Part shown: one piece after another, positions 1 through 7,043 of the stretch | Layout of the letters: every line of letters begins with the position of its first letter | Position numbering within the stretch: the first letter of the stretch is position 1 | Source of the DNA: Oscillospiraceae bacterium | Lineage (GTDB): Bacteria; Bacillota; Clostridia; Oscillospirales; Ruminococcaceae | DNA length: 12,622 bases | NCBI GenBank assembly: GCA_015067375.1 | Contig: SVMQ01000040.1 | Location: 1 to 12,622, forward strand | Reading direction: 5' to 3' | The notes under the pieces: generated by a model | Database searches by the model: none | Seen by the model: the letters and a program-made list of their open reading frames with translations, nothing else | What the model was told of the DNA's origin: nothing | Program-made: the position numbers and the translations under genes

Positions 1-1
1 C

Positions 2-766
2 AAAAGCAATCCCGACTATCTCTTTGAACACCGTCCCGAATGTACCACAGGCGGCTACGGCGAGCGCGATGACCGTGACAACCGCTTCTGGGCAGCCGCG
101 GAGCTGTACGCGCTGACGGGCAATGAAAACTACCATGATGACATGACAGGATGGGAGCGCGAGAGCATACGCGGAGCATCCCTCGGCTATGCGCAGGTGG
201 ACGGACTGGGCATGGCGGCGTATATCCTCAGCGGAAAAGGCTCGCAGCAGCGATGTGAGAAGTACGCACAGCTTTTCGACGAACGCGCCGCGGAATATGC
301 GCAAAGGGCGGAGGAATGCGGCTACGGCTGCTCGCTGAAAGAACACGAATACAGCTGGGGCAGCAATATGCGCGTGCTGACTAACGCTATGACGATGCTG
401 CTTGCCGACCGCTTTAACGTCACGCATAAATATGACGGCTATGCCGCTTCGCAGATACACTATCTTCTCGGCAGAAATCCGCTCGGCATCAGCTATGTCA
501 GCGGCATCGGTGAGCGCCGCATAAACTATCCGCATCTGCGCCCCGCACACGCCGACGGCATCGAGGAGTGCATCCCCGGTATGGTAAGCGGCGGCCCGAA
601 TAAATATCTCGGTGACCCTGACGCAAAGCTGCTTATCTCTGAGGGTACGCCCGCAATGAGATGCTTTGCGGATGATTTCAGATGCTATTCCCTCAACGAG
701 ATAACGATATACTGGAACTCCCCTGCCGTGTTCGTGCTTGCATATCTGAGTTCTGACAGCTACTGA
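2..766 (+). CDS. Glycoside hydrolase family 9 (endoglucanase/cellulase), C-terminal part
   Basis: The gene enters from the left edge; an open frame from base 2 encodes the last 254 residues. GH9 enzymes hydrolyse beta-1,4-glucosidic bonds of cellulose and related glucans with inversion, usually outside the cell. The fragment starts in the family's TGGYG...RFWAAAELY region. SYVSGIGERRINYPHLRP fits the first GH9 active-site signature (G-x-R-x4-P-H-x-R), followed by GMVSGGPN. The FADDF...SLNEITIYWNSP stretch fits the second signature; its Glu, encoded at 698-700, is the expected catalytic acid. The protein ends about 15 residues after the signature, so there is no C-terminal dockerin or carbohydrate-binding module. 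The N-terminal half, with the signal peptide and the catalytic Asp pair, lies outside the window. No convincing terminator follows. The family call is secure; substrate preference is not readable. Confidence 0.95.
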   Translation, partial: KSNPDYLFEHRPECTTGGYGERDDRDNRFWAAAELYALTGNENYHDDMTGWERESIRGASLGYAQVDGLGMAAYILSGKGSQQRCEKYAQLFDERAAEYAQRAEECGYGCSLKEHEYSWGSNMRVLTNAMTMLLADRFNVTHKYDGYAASQIHYLLGRNPLGISYVSGIGERRINYPHLRPAHADGIEECIPGMVSGGPNKYLGDPDAKLLISEGTPAMRCFADDFRCYSLNEITIYWNSPAVFVLAYLSSDSY

Positions 767-785
767 CAGTTTTCAGCGGTAAACA

Positions 786-814
786 TTGACAAGGACACTC
801 TTTTATGCTATACT
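786..814 (+). promoter_or_regulatory. Vegetative promoter of the TIR-protein/lipoprotein unit
   Basis: A perfect TTGACA (786-791) is separated by 17 bases from TATACT (809-814), preceded by TG at 806-807 as in extended -10 promoters. The start point would be near 821, leaving a leader of about 28 bases. This housekeeping-type promoter suggests strong constitutive expression rather than read-through from the GH9 gene. Confidence 0.85.
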
Positions 815-848
815 GAAATAGTATAATTTTAATTAGGATGTGAAACAA

Positions 849-2597
849 GTGGCAGATGTTTTTATAAGCCATAGTTCGATAGATCACGTCGTGGCAGAGC
901 AGCTTTGCGCAAACCTTGAAGCAAACGGAATAAGCTGCTGGATGGCGCCCCGTGATATAAAGCCGGGAGAAGAATGGGCGCGCGCAATAAACAACGCGAT
1001 AACCGCCGCAAGCGTGTTCATCGTGATATACAGCGCTAATTCCTGTCAGTCCACACAGGTGCCTAAGGAGATAGGTCTCGCAGGCGCAAGGAATATCTAT
1101 ATCGTTCCCTACAAGATAGACAATACTCCGCTTACGGGCGAGTTTGAGTATTACCTGCTCGGCTCGCACTGGATAACCGCGGACATCGACAAAAACGATT
1201 TCAAGATCAACGAGCTGTACAACACGATATTCCCACTGATAAGAAAATCGCATGATATCAACGACTGCGGCACTACATTCATAAATCAGCTGCATATCGA
1301 CACGGTGAATACTACTGCGGCACCGCAGCCACAGCCGCCTAAAAAGAAAAAGAGCATGATACCGCTGGTGGCTATCCTTTCGGCGCTCGTGCTGGTGGTT
1401 GGCGTTGGCATAGGCTTTGTCGCATCAAGGCTGTCGTCAAACGATAACGATAATGACGATGACCGCAGACATTCCTACAGCGAGGATGACGATGACGACG
1501 AGCGCAGCAGCCGCGACGAGGACGAGGAGGACGATAACGATATCACAGCATCCGCTTCGTCGTCGCATAGCAGCGACTACACTTCCTCCGACAGCAGCAC
1601 CGAGTATGTCGTGGGCGACATCTGGGACGGCTCGTCCGATACTTCATGGTATGATGAGGATGCGATCAGCTTTGAGATCTACACAGCCGAGCAGCTTGCA
1701 GGTCTGGCAAAGCTGGTGTCCTCGGGATACGATATGGAGGGCAAGACGTTCAGTCTGGCGGCGGATATCTACCTGAACGACACCACCAACTACGAAAACT
1801 GGCTGGAGCAGCCACCAGACAAGACATGGACTCCGATAGGAAACATCGGCATGGGCGACTCCTACTATCCGTTCAGCGGTACATTCTACGGCAACGGTTA
1901 TTCCATCCACGGAATATACGCCAAAACACAAAGGAGCGCTGGTCTGTTCAGCTATCTCAGCAAGGGTCATGTTTCGGGCGTGATAATCGAGGAAAGCTGC
2001 ATCATTGCCCAGAGTACCGAAAACCCGACTTTTGCAGGCGCTGTTGCAGGCGCTTCCTGTGACTCGGTGATAGAGTGCTGCGAAAACCGCTCCAACATAC
2101 ACTCGCTTGCAAGCGAAGAATATATCAACGGCGACGAAGCAGCCTATGCAGGCGGTATCACAGGTATACAGTTCTCCTCGGAAAACTTCGACTCCAAAAT
2201 GGACGAATGTCGCATCAGCAGCTGCATAAACTCGGGCGAGATCTACTCCAGAGGCTACACCTACAGCCTCAGCGGCGGCGTGGTCGGTCTTGCAGAATTC
2301 GGCATCATAGAAAACTCGCTGAACACGAGCTACTATTCCGCATACAGCTACAACGATCCCTGCGTCGGAGATATAGCAGGCGGTATAAGCTACTGCAGCG
2401 TCAACAACTGCTATTTCCGAAGCGACTCCGAAGAGGACGTGGGCATCGGTCTTGTAGTTGACGAGGCATTCCCCGACACGACGATAAAAATAAGCACCGA
2501 TACCTATGTGACCCCTGAATTCGTTCAGCGGCTAGGCGACGATTTCATTTATATTTCGGGTGAATATGCAGGACCGTATCTTGCAATTGAAAACTGA
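849..2597 (+). CDS. TIR domain-membrane anchor-GLUG/beta-helix repeat protein
   Basis: The product has 582 residues. Residues 2-135 form a bacterial TIR domain: ADVFISHSSID at the start, CWMAPRDIKPG at about 30-40, and SANSCQSTQVPKE ending in Glu74, the position of the catalytic Glu in NAD-cleaving TIRs; the usual SxW is STQ here. A Pro/Gln stretch and four Lys (165-168) precede one hydrophobic segment (170-193), predicting the TIR inside and the rest outside. A very acidic linker (198-234) and a Ser-rich stretch lead to the outer domain (about 270-525). That domain has the IYTAEQLAGLAKL...WTPIG...FSGTFYGNGYSI pattern and GLUG-type repeats (SAGLFSYL, LSGGVVGL, GDIAGGI). GTG at 849 is chosen because AGGA (835-838) lies 10 bases upstream; the alternative GTG at 840 abuts it. 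The gene lies 26 bases before a lipoprotein gene. NADase, defence or signalling roles are inferred only. Confidence 0.88.
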   Translation: MADVFISHSSIDHVVAEQLCANLEANGISCWMAPRDIKPGEEWARAINNAITAASVFIVIYSANSCQSTQVPKEIGLAGARNIYIVPYKIDNTPLTGEFEYYLLGSHWITADIDKNDFKINELYNTIFPLIRKSHDINDCGTTFINQLHIDTVNTTAAPQPQPPKKKKSMIPLVAILSALVLVVGVGIGFVASRLSSNDNDNDDDRRHSYSEDDDDDERSSRDEDEEDDNDITASASSSHSSDYTSSDSSTEYVVGDIWDGSSDTSWYDEDAISFEIYTAEQLAGLAKLVSSGYDMEGKTFSLAADIYLNDTTNYENWLEQPPDKTWTPIGNIGMGDSYYPFSGTFYGNGYSIHGIYAKTQRSAGLFSYLSKGHVSGVIIEESCIIAQSTENPTFAGAVAGASCDSVIECCENRSNIHSLASEEYINGDEAAYAGGITGIQFSSENFDSKMDECRISSCINSGEIYSRGYTYSLSGGVVGLAEFGIIENSLNTSYYSAYSYNDPCVGDIAGGISYCSVNNCYFRSDSEEDVGIGLVVDEAFPDTTIKISTDTYVTPEFVQRLGDDFIYISGEYAGPYLAIEN

Positions 2598-2623
2598 CCT
2601 ATAAACACAACAAGGAGGATACT

Positions 2624-4156
2624 ATGATGACTTTTTCCAAAAAGCTTATTGCGGGCTGCCTTTGTGCATCTATGCTGTTCAGCATAACTGCCTGCAGCGA
2701 GGGCGGCAGCGACACTGACGCCAACAGCAGCAACGGCAGCTCATCTGCCGCACAGACCAGCGCGACCGAAAACACCACCGCGATCGCTACGACCGACCCC
2801 GACGCCAACGCTTCCACCGATCAGGAAGTCAAGGACATGGACGTAAGCACCTACACCCCCAGCGGTGAAGCGGGCGTTGTAAAGTACCTCGGCTACTACG
2901 ATATCACAGTAGACCAGAAGGGCGAGCAGCAGGTAAAGATCTTTGAGTCCGACACCTACGGCGGCGATATCCAGTGGATATCCGCCTCTTTCGGTGACGG
3001 CTATTTCGACAAGCTGGCTACCCTTATCGCGGCTGACGATTCCCCCGACCTGCTGACATTCGAGCCGCAGGCGTTCCCCTACGGCGTAAGCAAGAATATG
3101 TATGAGCCGCTGGATGATATGCTGGATATGGATGATCCTCTGTGGGCTGAGATGCGCGATCTTATCAAGTCCTACGAATATCAGGGCAAGCACTACTACT
3201 TCCCTCACAGGATAGTTACATGGTATGCGCTGGAATACAACCGCAAGACTATCGCTGATGCAGGCCTTGAGGATCCCTATGACCTGTACAGAGCAGGCAA
3301 CTGGACATGGGACACATGGCGACAGCTCATGATAGATTTCTGTAACCAGTCCGAAGATCACATCGGCTTCTATGCAACCGACGCTACCATCAACGCATTC
3401 GTCAGCACGACTGGCGTTGTAGTTGTTGACTATCTCCCCGGCGGCGGCGCACAGAACAACCTGCACCACGCTGACGTAACAAGAGCGGTAGAGTACCTTG
3501 CCGAGATGGGCAGAAGCGGTCTGCTCTATCCTGAAAGCCACCCCCACGGCGACTGGGTATCTCCTCAGGTGTTCGCCACAACCTCTGACAAGATACTGTT
3601 CCTCGGTCTTGAGCCTGAGTGGACATACATCGCTGCCACCGAGAACATCCAGAATGCTACAGGTGTAGAAAACGATATATTCGATACGATATCTGATTTC
3701 GCATTCGTTCCCTATCCCCGTGACCCCGACGCTGACGCTTATTATCAGGGATCCAGCTGCTTCGGCTATATGATACCCAAGGGTGCAAAGAACGTTGAAG
3801 GCTCAATTGAGTTCATCATGTGCAACCGTCTGTATGAGACCGACGAGGCTATCCAGGCACAGATCAGAAAGGATCACGTTGATCCCGAGAAGGTCACCTA
3901 TACAGCAGGTAAGTATCTTGGTATGCAGAAGTGGCAGATGAAGTGGGATCCCGAGGTATACGATCTCTGGAGAGAGATGTGCGATCCCAACAACTTCGAG
4001 TTCGTTTACGAGGATCTGTACGGCTTCGGCACAGATATGCAGGGCTTCATCGGACAGTCCATCATCGACTGCACATTCGGCTCTGAATCGTGGACACAGG
4101 TCTGCGAGGAGGTATCTCCCCTTGTTCAGGCTAAGGTAGATGAGCTTGGCGTTTAA
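2624..4156 (+). CDS. Extracellular solute-binding lipoprotein, sugar ABC type
   Basis: The 510-residue protein starts with a lipoprotein signal (KK at 6-7, hydrophobic core, lipobox ITAC with Cys24) and a Ser/Asn/Thr/Ala-rich spacer to about residue 65. The mature part resembles family 1 sugar-binding proteins: a DDSPDLLTF motif, YYFPH...WYALEYNRKTIADAGLEDP, a GNWTWDTW motif, and a late FGYMIPKGAKN segment. Such proteins capture oligosaccharides for ABC importers, but no permease or ATPase gene follows: a terminator comes next, then an opposing gene. AAGGAGG (2612-2618) lies 5 bases before ATG 2624 and 8 before ATG 2627, so either could be used. The gene begins 26 bases after the TIR gene and probably shares its promoter. 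It may serve a transporter encoded elsewhere or act as a ligand sensor with the TIR membrane protein; the latter is speculation. Confidence 0.88.
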   Translation: MMTFSKKLIAGCLCASMLFSITACSEGGSDTDANSSNGSSSAAQTSATENTTAIATTDPDANASTDQEVKDMDVSTYTPSGEAGVVKYLGYYDITVDQKGEQQVKIFESDTYGGDIQWISASFGDGYFDKLATLIAADDSPDLLTFEPQAFPYGVSKNMYEPLDDMLDMDDPLWAEMRDLIKSYEYQGKHYYFPHRIVTWYALEYNRKTIADAGLEDPYDLYRAGNWTWDTWRQLMIDFCNQSEDHIGFYATDATINAFVSTTGVVVVDYLPGGGAQNNLHHADVTRAVEYLAEMGRSGLLYPESHPHGDWVSPQVFATTSDKILFLGLEPEWTYIAATENIQNATGVENDIFDTISDFAFVPYPRDPDADAYYQGSSCFGYMIPKGAKNVEGSIEFIMCNRLYETDEAIQAQIRKDHVDPEKVTYTAGKYLGMQKWQMKWDPEVYDLWREMCDPNNFEFVYEDLYGFGTDMQGFIGQSIIDCTFGSESWTQVCEEVSPLVQAKVDELGV

Positions 4157-4171
4157 ACGTATATGACCAAA

Positions 4172-4215
4172 ACCGCCCCGTGCGTTCCGTTTCGGATGCA
4201 CAGGGCGGTATTTTT
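4172..4215 (+). terminator. Rho-independent terminator after the lipoprotein gene
   Basis: ACCGCCC (4172-4178) pairs with GGGCGGT (4203-4209). An inner extension (GTGC with GCAC, TCCG with CGGA) makes a long GC-rich hairpin, followed by TATTTTT. It lies 16 bases after the lipoprotein stop. On the minus strand it is followed only by TTTGG, so any effect on rtcB transcripts from the other side would be weaker. Confidence 0.88.
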
Positions 4216-4239
4216 ATAAGGTTCAGAGGTGACCTATAC

Positions 4240-5463
4240 TCAGTCTGCCGCCTTGAAATTGTACAGCGGCTTTATCACCTTGACGATCTCAGCGGTGGGC
4301 GTGATGTTCTTCACGATGTCCTCCATGCTCTTGTATGCCATGGGACACTCGTCGATGGTGGACTTGTGTACGGATGTGGTGTAGATGCCCTCCATGCTCT
4401 GCTGAAACTCCTCAACGGTGAACCTCTCCTGTGCAGCTGTGCGGCTGAACAGTCTGCCTGCACCGTGGGGTGCGGAGCAATTCCACTCGGGGTTACCCTT
4501 GCCGACGCAGATAAGACTTCCGTCGCGCATATTGATGGGTATGAGCAGGCGCTCGCCCTTTTTCGCTGACACCGCGCCCTTGCGCACGATGTTGCTTTCA
4601 AGGTCGATGTAGTTATGCACGGTCTCAAAATACGGGAACTCCGACAGCGCCCGTCCAAGCGCCTTTTCCGCTATCAGCGACGCGATAGTTACACGGTTCA
4701 GCCGCGCGTATTCCTGACATATCCCCATATCATGCAGGTACATATCACGATACTCGCCCGTAAGATAGCAAAGCTCGCGCGGTATAAGACATTCTTTTGC
4801 TACAAAGCCCTTGTGCAGCTGCTTTAGCGCCGCCTGAATCTCGCTCTTTCTTCCCTCTGCCTTGTACTGAGCGATAAGCTTCGCCTGCATCGCGTAAAGC
4901 ACATCCCTGCCACAATGAAGCTCGTGTGCAAGATTCTGATAGTAGTCCGCGACCTGCTTTCCGAGATTGCGGCTGCCTGTGTGGATGACAAGGTACTTGC
5001 TGCCCTCGTCGTCTATGTCTATCTCGATGAAGTGGTTGCCGCCGCCGAGCGTGCCTATGCTTCGCTCGAGGCGCTTTGCATCATTGAGATGACGGTAGCA
5101 GTGAAGCTCTGTAAGCTGCGGATAACGCACTATCCTGCCCTCGTGTACGTTCTTTCCTGCAGGGACATACTTTCTTATTGCCTTGTCGAGCTGCTCGAAG
5201 TCTATATCGAGCTTTCCAAGCTCCACCGTCAGCATTCCGCAGCCGATGTCAACTCCCACGATATTGGGTATGACCATCTCACCGAGGTCTGCCGTAAATC
5301 CGATAACACAGCCCTTTCCTGCATGGACATCGGGCATGATGCGTATCCTGCTGCCCTTTGCAAAGGGCTGGCTGCAAAGCAGCTTTATCTGCTCCGCAGC
5401 GGAGTCCTCGATGATGTCGGTGTATATAACGGCGGTGCTGTACTCGCCTTTTATGGTATTCAT
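4240..5463 (-). CDS. rtcB: RNA-splicing/repair ligase RtcB
   Basis: RtcB joins RNA ends carrying a 3'-phosphate or 2',3'-cyclic phosphate to 5'-hydroxyl ends, using GTP and manganese. The 407-residue product has the usual length. Family motifs appear in order: MPDVHAGKGCVIG, GVDIGCGM (Asp72, Cys75), GTLGGGNHFIE (His144), HTGSRNLG (His161), HNYI (His283), RKGAVSA and SAPHGAGR. His333 of the last motif is the expected guanylylated residue, and all metal ligands are present. ATG 5463 is chosen because GGAG (5471-5474) lies 7 bases upstream; ATG 5469 would be only one base away. The gene follows an SPFH/slipin gene on the same strand, a known neighbour of rtcB, and no archease or RtcA gene is in view. 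In bacteria RtcB works in RNA repair, for example of cleaved tRNA. The physiological substrate here is unknown. Confidence 0.95.
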   Translation of the reverse strand: MNTIKGEYSTAVIYTDIIEDSAAEQIKLLCSQPFAKGSRIRIMPDVHAGKGCVIGFTADLGEMVIPNIVGVDIGCGMLTVELGKLDIDFEQLDKAIRKYVPAGKNVHEGRIVRYPQLTELHCYRHLNDAKRLERSIGTLGGGNHFIEIDIDDEGSKYLVIHTGSRNLGKQVADYYQNLAHELHCGRDVLYAMQAKLIAQYKAEGRKSEIQAALKQLHKGFVAKECLIPRELCYLTGEYRDMYLHDMGICQEYARLNRVTIASLIAEKALGRALSEFPYFETVHNYIDLESNIVRKGAVSAKKGERLLIPINMRDGSLICVGKGNPEWNCSAPHGAGRLFSRTAAQERFTVEEFQQSMEGIYTTSVHKSTIDECPMAYKSMEDIVKNITPTAEIVKVIKPLYNFKAAD

Positions 5464-5480
5464 GTTCATTCTCCTTTCAC

Positions 5481-5502
5481 ACCGCCGCTGTCATGCGGCG
5501 GT
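5481..5502. other. Perfect 8-bp hairpin between slipin and rtcB
   Basis: ACCGCCGC (5481-5488) and GCGGCGGT (5495-5502) form a perfect hairpin with a 6-base loop. It touches the slipin stop codon and ends a few bases before the rtcB ribosome binding site. In the operon direction it is followed by GTGAAAGGAG, not a T-run, so it is not a standard terminator for slipin. It could stabilise the upstream message, be a processing site, or lower rtcB relative to slipin expression. On the plus strand it is followed by CATTTTT, but no plus-strand gene ends here. Confidence 0.7.
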
Positions 5503-6593
5503 CATTTTTCCGCAAGTATCGTGCTGAGCTGGGACAGCAGACCTTTGCCCGACTCCACCGAGATGCTTCCCACGTTTTCGCAGATGCGCTCGATGTACTC
5601 AAGCTCCTTGAGCTTGTAGAGGGTCTTGTTCTCGTCCATCAGCTTCGCGGTGTTGAGCAGCGAGCGTGTGGAGGCGACCTCCTCGCGCCTTGTAATGACA
5701 TTCGCCTGCGCACGCTTTTCAGCGGCGAGGACGGTGTTCATTATGCTGCTTATCTCACCGGGCAGGATGATGTCGCGGATGCCTGCGTCGATGACCTCCA
5801 TGTAAAGGCGCGAAGCCTTTTCACGAAGGATCTCGGCAGTTTCCTTTGACAATCTCTCGCGGTCCTCCAGCAGCTCATCCATCCTGTATCTGCCTGCAAG
5901 CTCACGCAGGGTAAGCTGTGCCGCAGTATACAGCTGCTTGCTGCTGTCGTCGATCTCCTCTGCGATCTTTACGCAGTCGGTGATCCTGTAGGTCAGAACA
6001 AAGGTGATGCGAAGCTCCACCTTGTCCTTGGTCAGCACGGACTGACCGTTGACCTCCATGGAACGCTGACGCGTATCGAACGAGCAGCAGGAAACAACGG
6101 TGTTGTTCTTCCAGAAGTGATATGTACCTGGCTCAAGCACACGAACCATTTTCTGGTCGTAGTAAAGCAGACCCTTTTCGTGGTCATACACATGGTATGT
6201 ACTGTAAAGGCTGCGGTCAATGAGCGGGATGATATACCTGGGAATGTCCTCACCGAACTCAGGCTCAGTGATGTCAACGATGCTGAACTCGTGCTTGTCG
6301 CTCACCGCCCAGAACGCGTGCGTTCCTGCTTTCAGCGCATCGCAGAACACTCCGTTGACATAGTGCAGTGCAAGCTGCTGATCCTTCACCTGCACCACAG
6401 CAAGCTGTGCCACAGCGTCAGCATCCTTTGCAAGCACCTTGTACTCAGCGTCACTCACAGGCGCAGCGACATCGCACACCTGCACGCTCCTGCCGCCGAA
6501 AAGGCGGTATTTTCCTGCACCGAGGAGCTTCTCGTATCTTCCGTTTCTGAAGAGCAGGCCTCTCTGATCTTCGTTGATTATGATAGTTGTCAT
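5502..6593 (-). CDS. SPFH/band-7 domain (slipin family) protein of the rtcB operon
   Basis: The 363-residue product belongs to the SPFH (stomatin/prohibitin/flotillin) superfamily. The N-terminal third has repeated short beta-rich units of the type GxxxxLLGAGKYRLFG, AGTHAFW and PGTYHFWKN. The core SPFH segment follows (about 170-280: VNGQSVLTKDKVELRITFVLTYRITDCVK, RELAGRYRMDELLEDRE, AGIRDIILPGEI), then an Ala/Glu/Arg-rich helical stretch (VLAAEKRAQANVITRREEVASTRSLL). No transmembrane segment is visible, unlike most stomatins. ATG 6593 is chosen because GGAGGT (6601-6606) stands 7 bases upstream; the frame is open further but lacks such a site. SPFH proteins oligomerise into rings or scaffolds, and slipin genes are known neighbours of rtcB in many bacteria. 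A role in scaffolding RNA repair is inference. Confidence 0.9.
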   Translation of the reverse strand: MTTIIINEDQRGLLFRNGRYEKLLGAGKYRLFGGRSVQVCDVAAPVSDAEYKVLAKDADAVAQLAVVQVKDQQLALHYVNGVFCDALKAGTHAFWAVSDKHEFSIVDITEPEFGEDIPRYIIPLIDRSLYSTYHVYDHEKGLLYYDQKMVRVLEPGTYHFWKNNTVVSCCSFDTRQRSMEVNGQSVLTKDKVELRITFVLTYRITDCVKIAEEIDDSSKQLYTAAQLTLRELAGRYRMDELLEDRERLSKETAEILREKASRLYMEVIDAGIRDIILPGEISSIMNTVLAAEKRAQANVITRREEVASTRSLLNTAKLMDENKTLYKLKELEYIERICENVGSISVESGKGLLSQLSTILAEK

Positions 6594-6896
6594 GTCAGTT
6601 ACCTCCAATGTCAAGTAATAGAATGTTATATGTAACCCTTTCGGGGAAACTGTCGCGACCTCACCCGACAAGCTGTCGCGGCGGTGGGGTTAAGCGCTCG
6701 TTATGCGGGATCGGAAGCACTCTGAGAGCGTTGCTCTGAGCTTTTCGGATGCGGCAGCGGAACGCGGTATCCTCCCTCCGACAGGCGGCAGTCTGTCTGC
6801 TCTTCCGAGTGCGCGTGCAAGCACGCGCTGCTCGGAAAAACGGGGATCAGTCTTTTTCCTTGTGCTTTTGTAATATACAAATCATCCCTAACCAAG
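6594..6896 (-). other. Long structured leader upstream of slipin-rtcB
   Basis: About 300 bases lie between the tRNA-like RNA and the slipin start, with no credible coding frame in either direction. On the minus strand they are hairpin-rich: nested CCTTG/CAAGG and TTTGTA/TACAAA (6858-6897), GGAAAAA/TTTTTCC (6833-6859), the large hairpin at 6803-6837, AGAGC/GCTCT around the loop AAC (about 6724-6736), and CGACA/TGTCG (about 6667-6679). CTGTCGCG occurs twice on the plus strand (6650-6657, 6673-6680). No recognised riboswitch class could be named and no strong sigma-A promoter was found directly before slipin, so the operon may be read through from the promoter of the tRNA-like RNA. Confidence 0.5.
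6803..6837. repeat. Large GC-rich inverted repeat in the leader
   Basis: TTCCGAG (6803-6809) pairs with CTCGGAA (6831-6837), and inside it GCGCGTG (6811-6817) pairs with CACGCGC (6822-6828) around a CAAG loop, with small asymmetric bulges. It is the most stable simple hairpin of the leader and has no T-run after it in the operon direction, so it is probably an RNA structural or processing element rather than a terminator. Confidence 0.7.
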
Positions 6897-7037
6897 GCAG
6901 ACCATTGGTCTGAGCAGGATTTGAACCTGCATTTTCCGAGGGGATCGCTCCCCGACGTGCAGTGCCTGCCTCCTCTGATACGGTAACGGTACACCGTCCG
7001 CAGCCCGACGCTCCAATACGTCGTCGGCGACCCTGCA
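6897..7037 (-). ncRNA. tRNA-like structured RNA upstream of slipin-rtcB (Y-RNA-like candidate)
   Basis: On the minus strand 6914-6930 reads GCAGG-TTCAAAT-CCTGC, a perfect tRNA T-arm (5-bp stem, 7-base loop, invariant G53 T54 T55 C56 A58 C61 pattern). On its 5' side lie a stem-loop with a GCGA tetraloop (GGGGA/TCCCC, 6940-6953), a small GCAG/CTGC hairpin (6959-6969), and a bulged hairpin of about 10 bp (6975-7003). A D-arm-like stem CCGACG/CGTCGG (7005-7027) has an 11-base loop containing TTGG. GGTC (7029-7032) with GACC (6907-6910) and GCAG (7033-7036) with CTGC (6897-6900) close the fold. There is no 7-bp acceptor and no standard anticodon arm, so it is not an ordinary tRNA. Bacterial Y RNAs contain tRNA-like domains and can lie near rtcB, but no Ro60 gene is seen. 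The ends are estimates. Confidence 0.6.
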
Positions 7038-7043
7038 ATAGGT

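Noticed and set aside
764..785. Terminator after the GH9 gene (repeated CTGACAG, CTGA/TCAG)
   Set aside because: The stem is only four pairs and no T-run follows it.
840..848. GTG 840 as the TIR-protein start
   Set aside because: AGGA ends one base before it, too close for initiation. GTG 849 has a workable distance and gives the usual MADVFIS beginning.
5481..5510. Plus-strand terminator (hairpin plus CATTTTT)
   Set aside because: No plus-strand gene ends here; the surrounding genes are on the minus strand.
6620..6655. A sigma-A promoter directly before slipin (TATAAC near 6625-6630)
   Set aside because: The -10-like box has no recognisable -35 at 16-18 bases, so it was not annotated.
6594..6671. 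N-terminal extension of the slipin to 6671
   Set aside because: The frame is open, but the upstream start lacks a ribosome site, whereas GGAGGT stands 7 bases before ATG 6593.
6897..7037. An ordinary tRNA gene or tmRNA
   Set aside because: Only the T-arm is canonical. No 7-bp acceptor pair and no 5-bp anticodon arm with a 7-base loop can be drawn, and no tag reading frame is seen. It is therefore listed as a tRNA-like ncRNA.
6897..7037. A confirmed Y RNA
   Set aside because: No Ro60 gene is visible and the Ro-binding stem consensus cannot be verified by eye, so the Y RNA link is kept as a hypothesis only.
4180..7038. Long plus-strand frames opposite rtcB and slipin
   Set aside because: They are mirror frames of well-supported minus-strand genes, without ribosome sites or recognisable domains.
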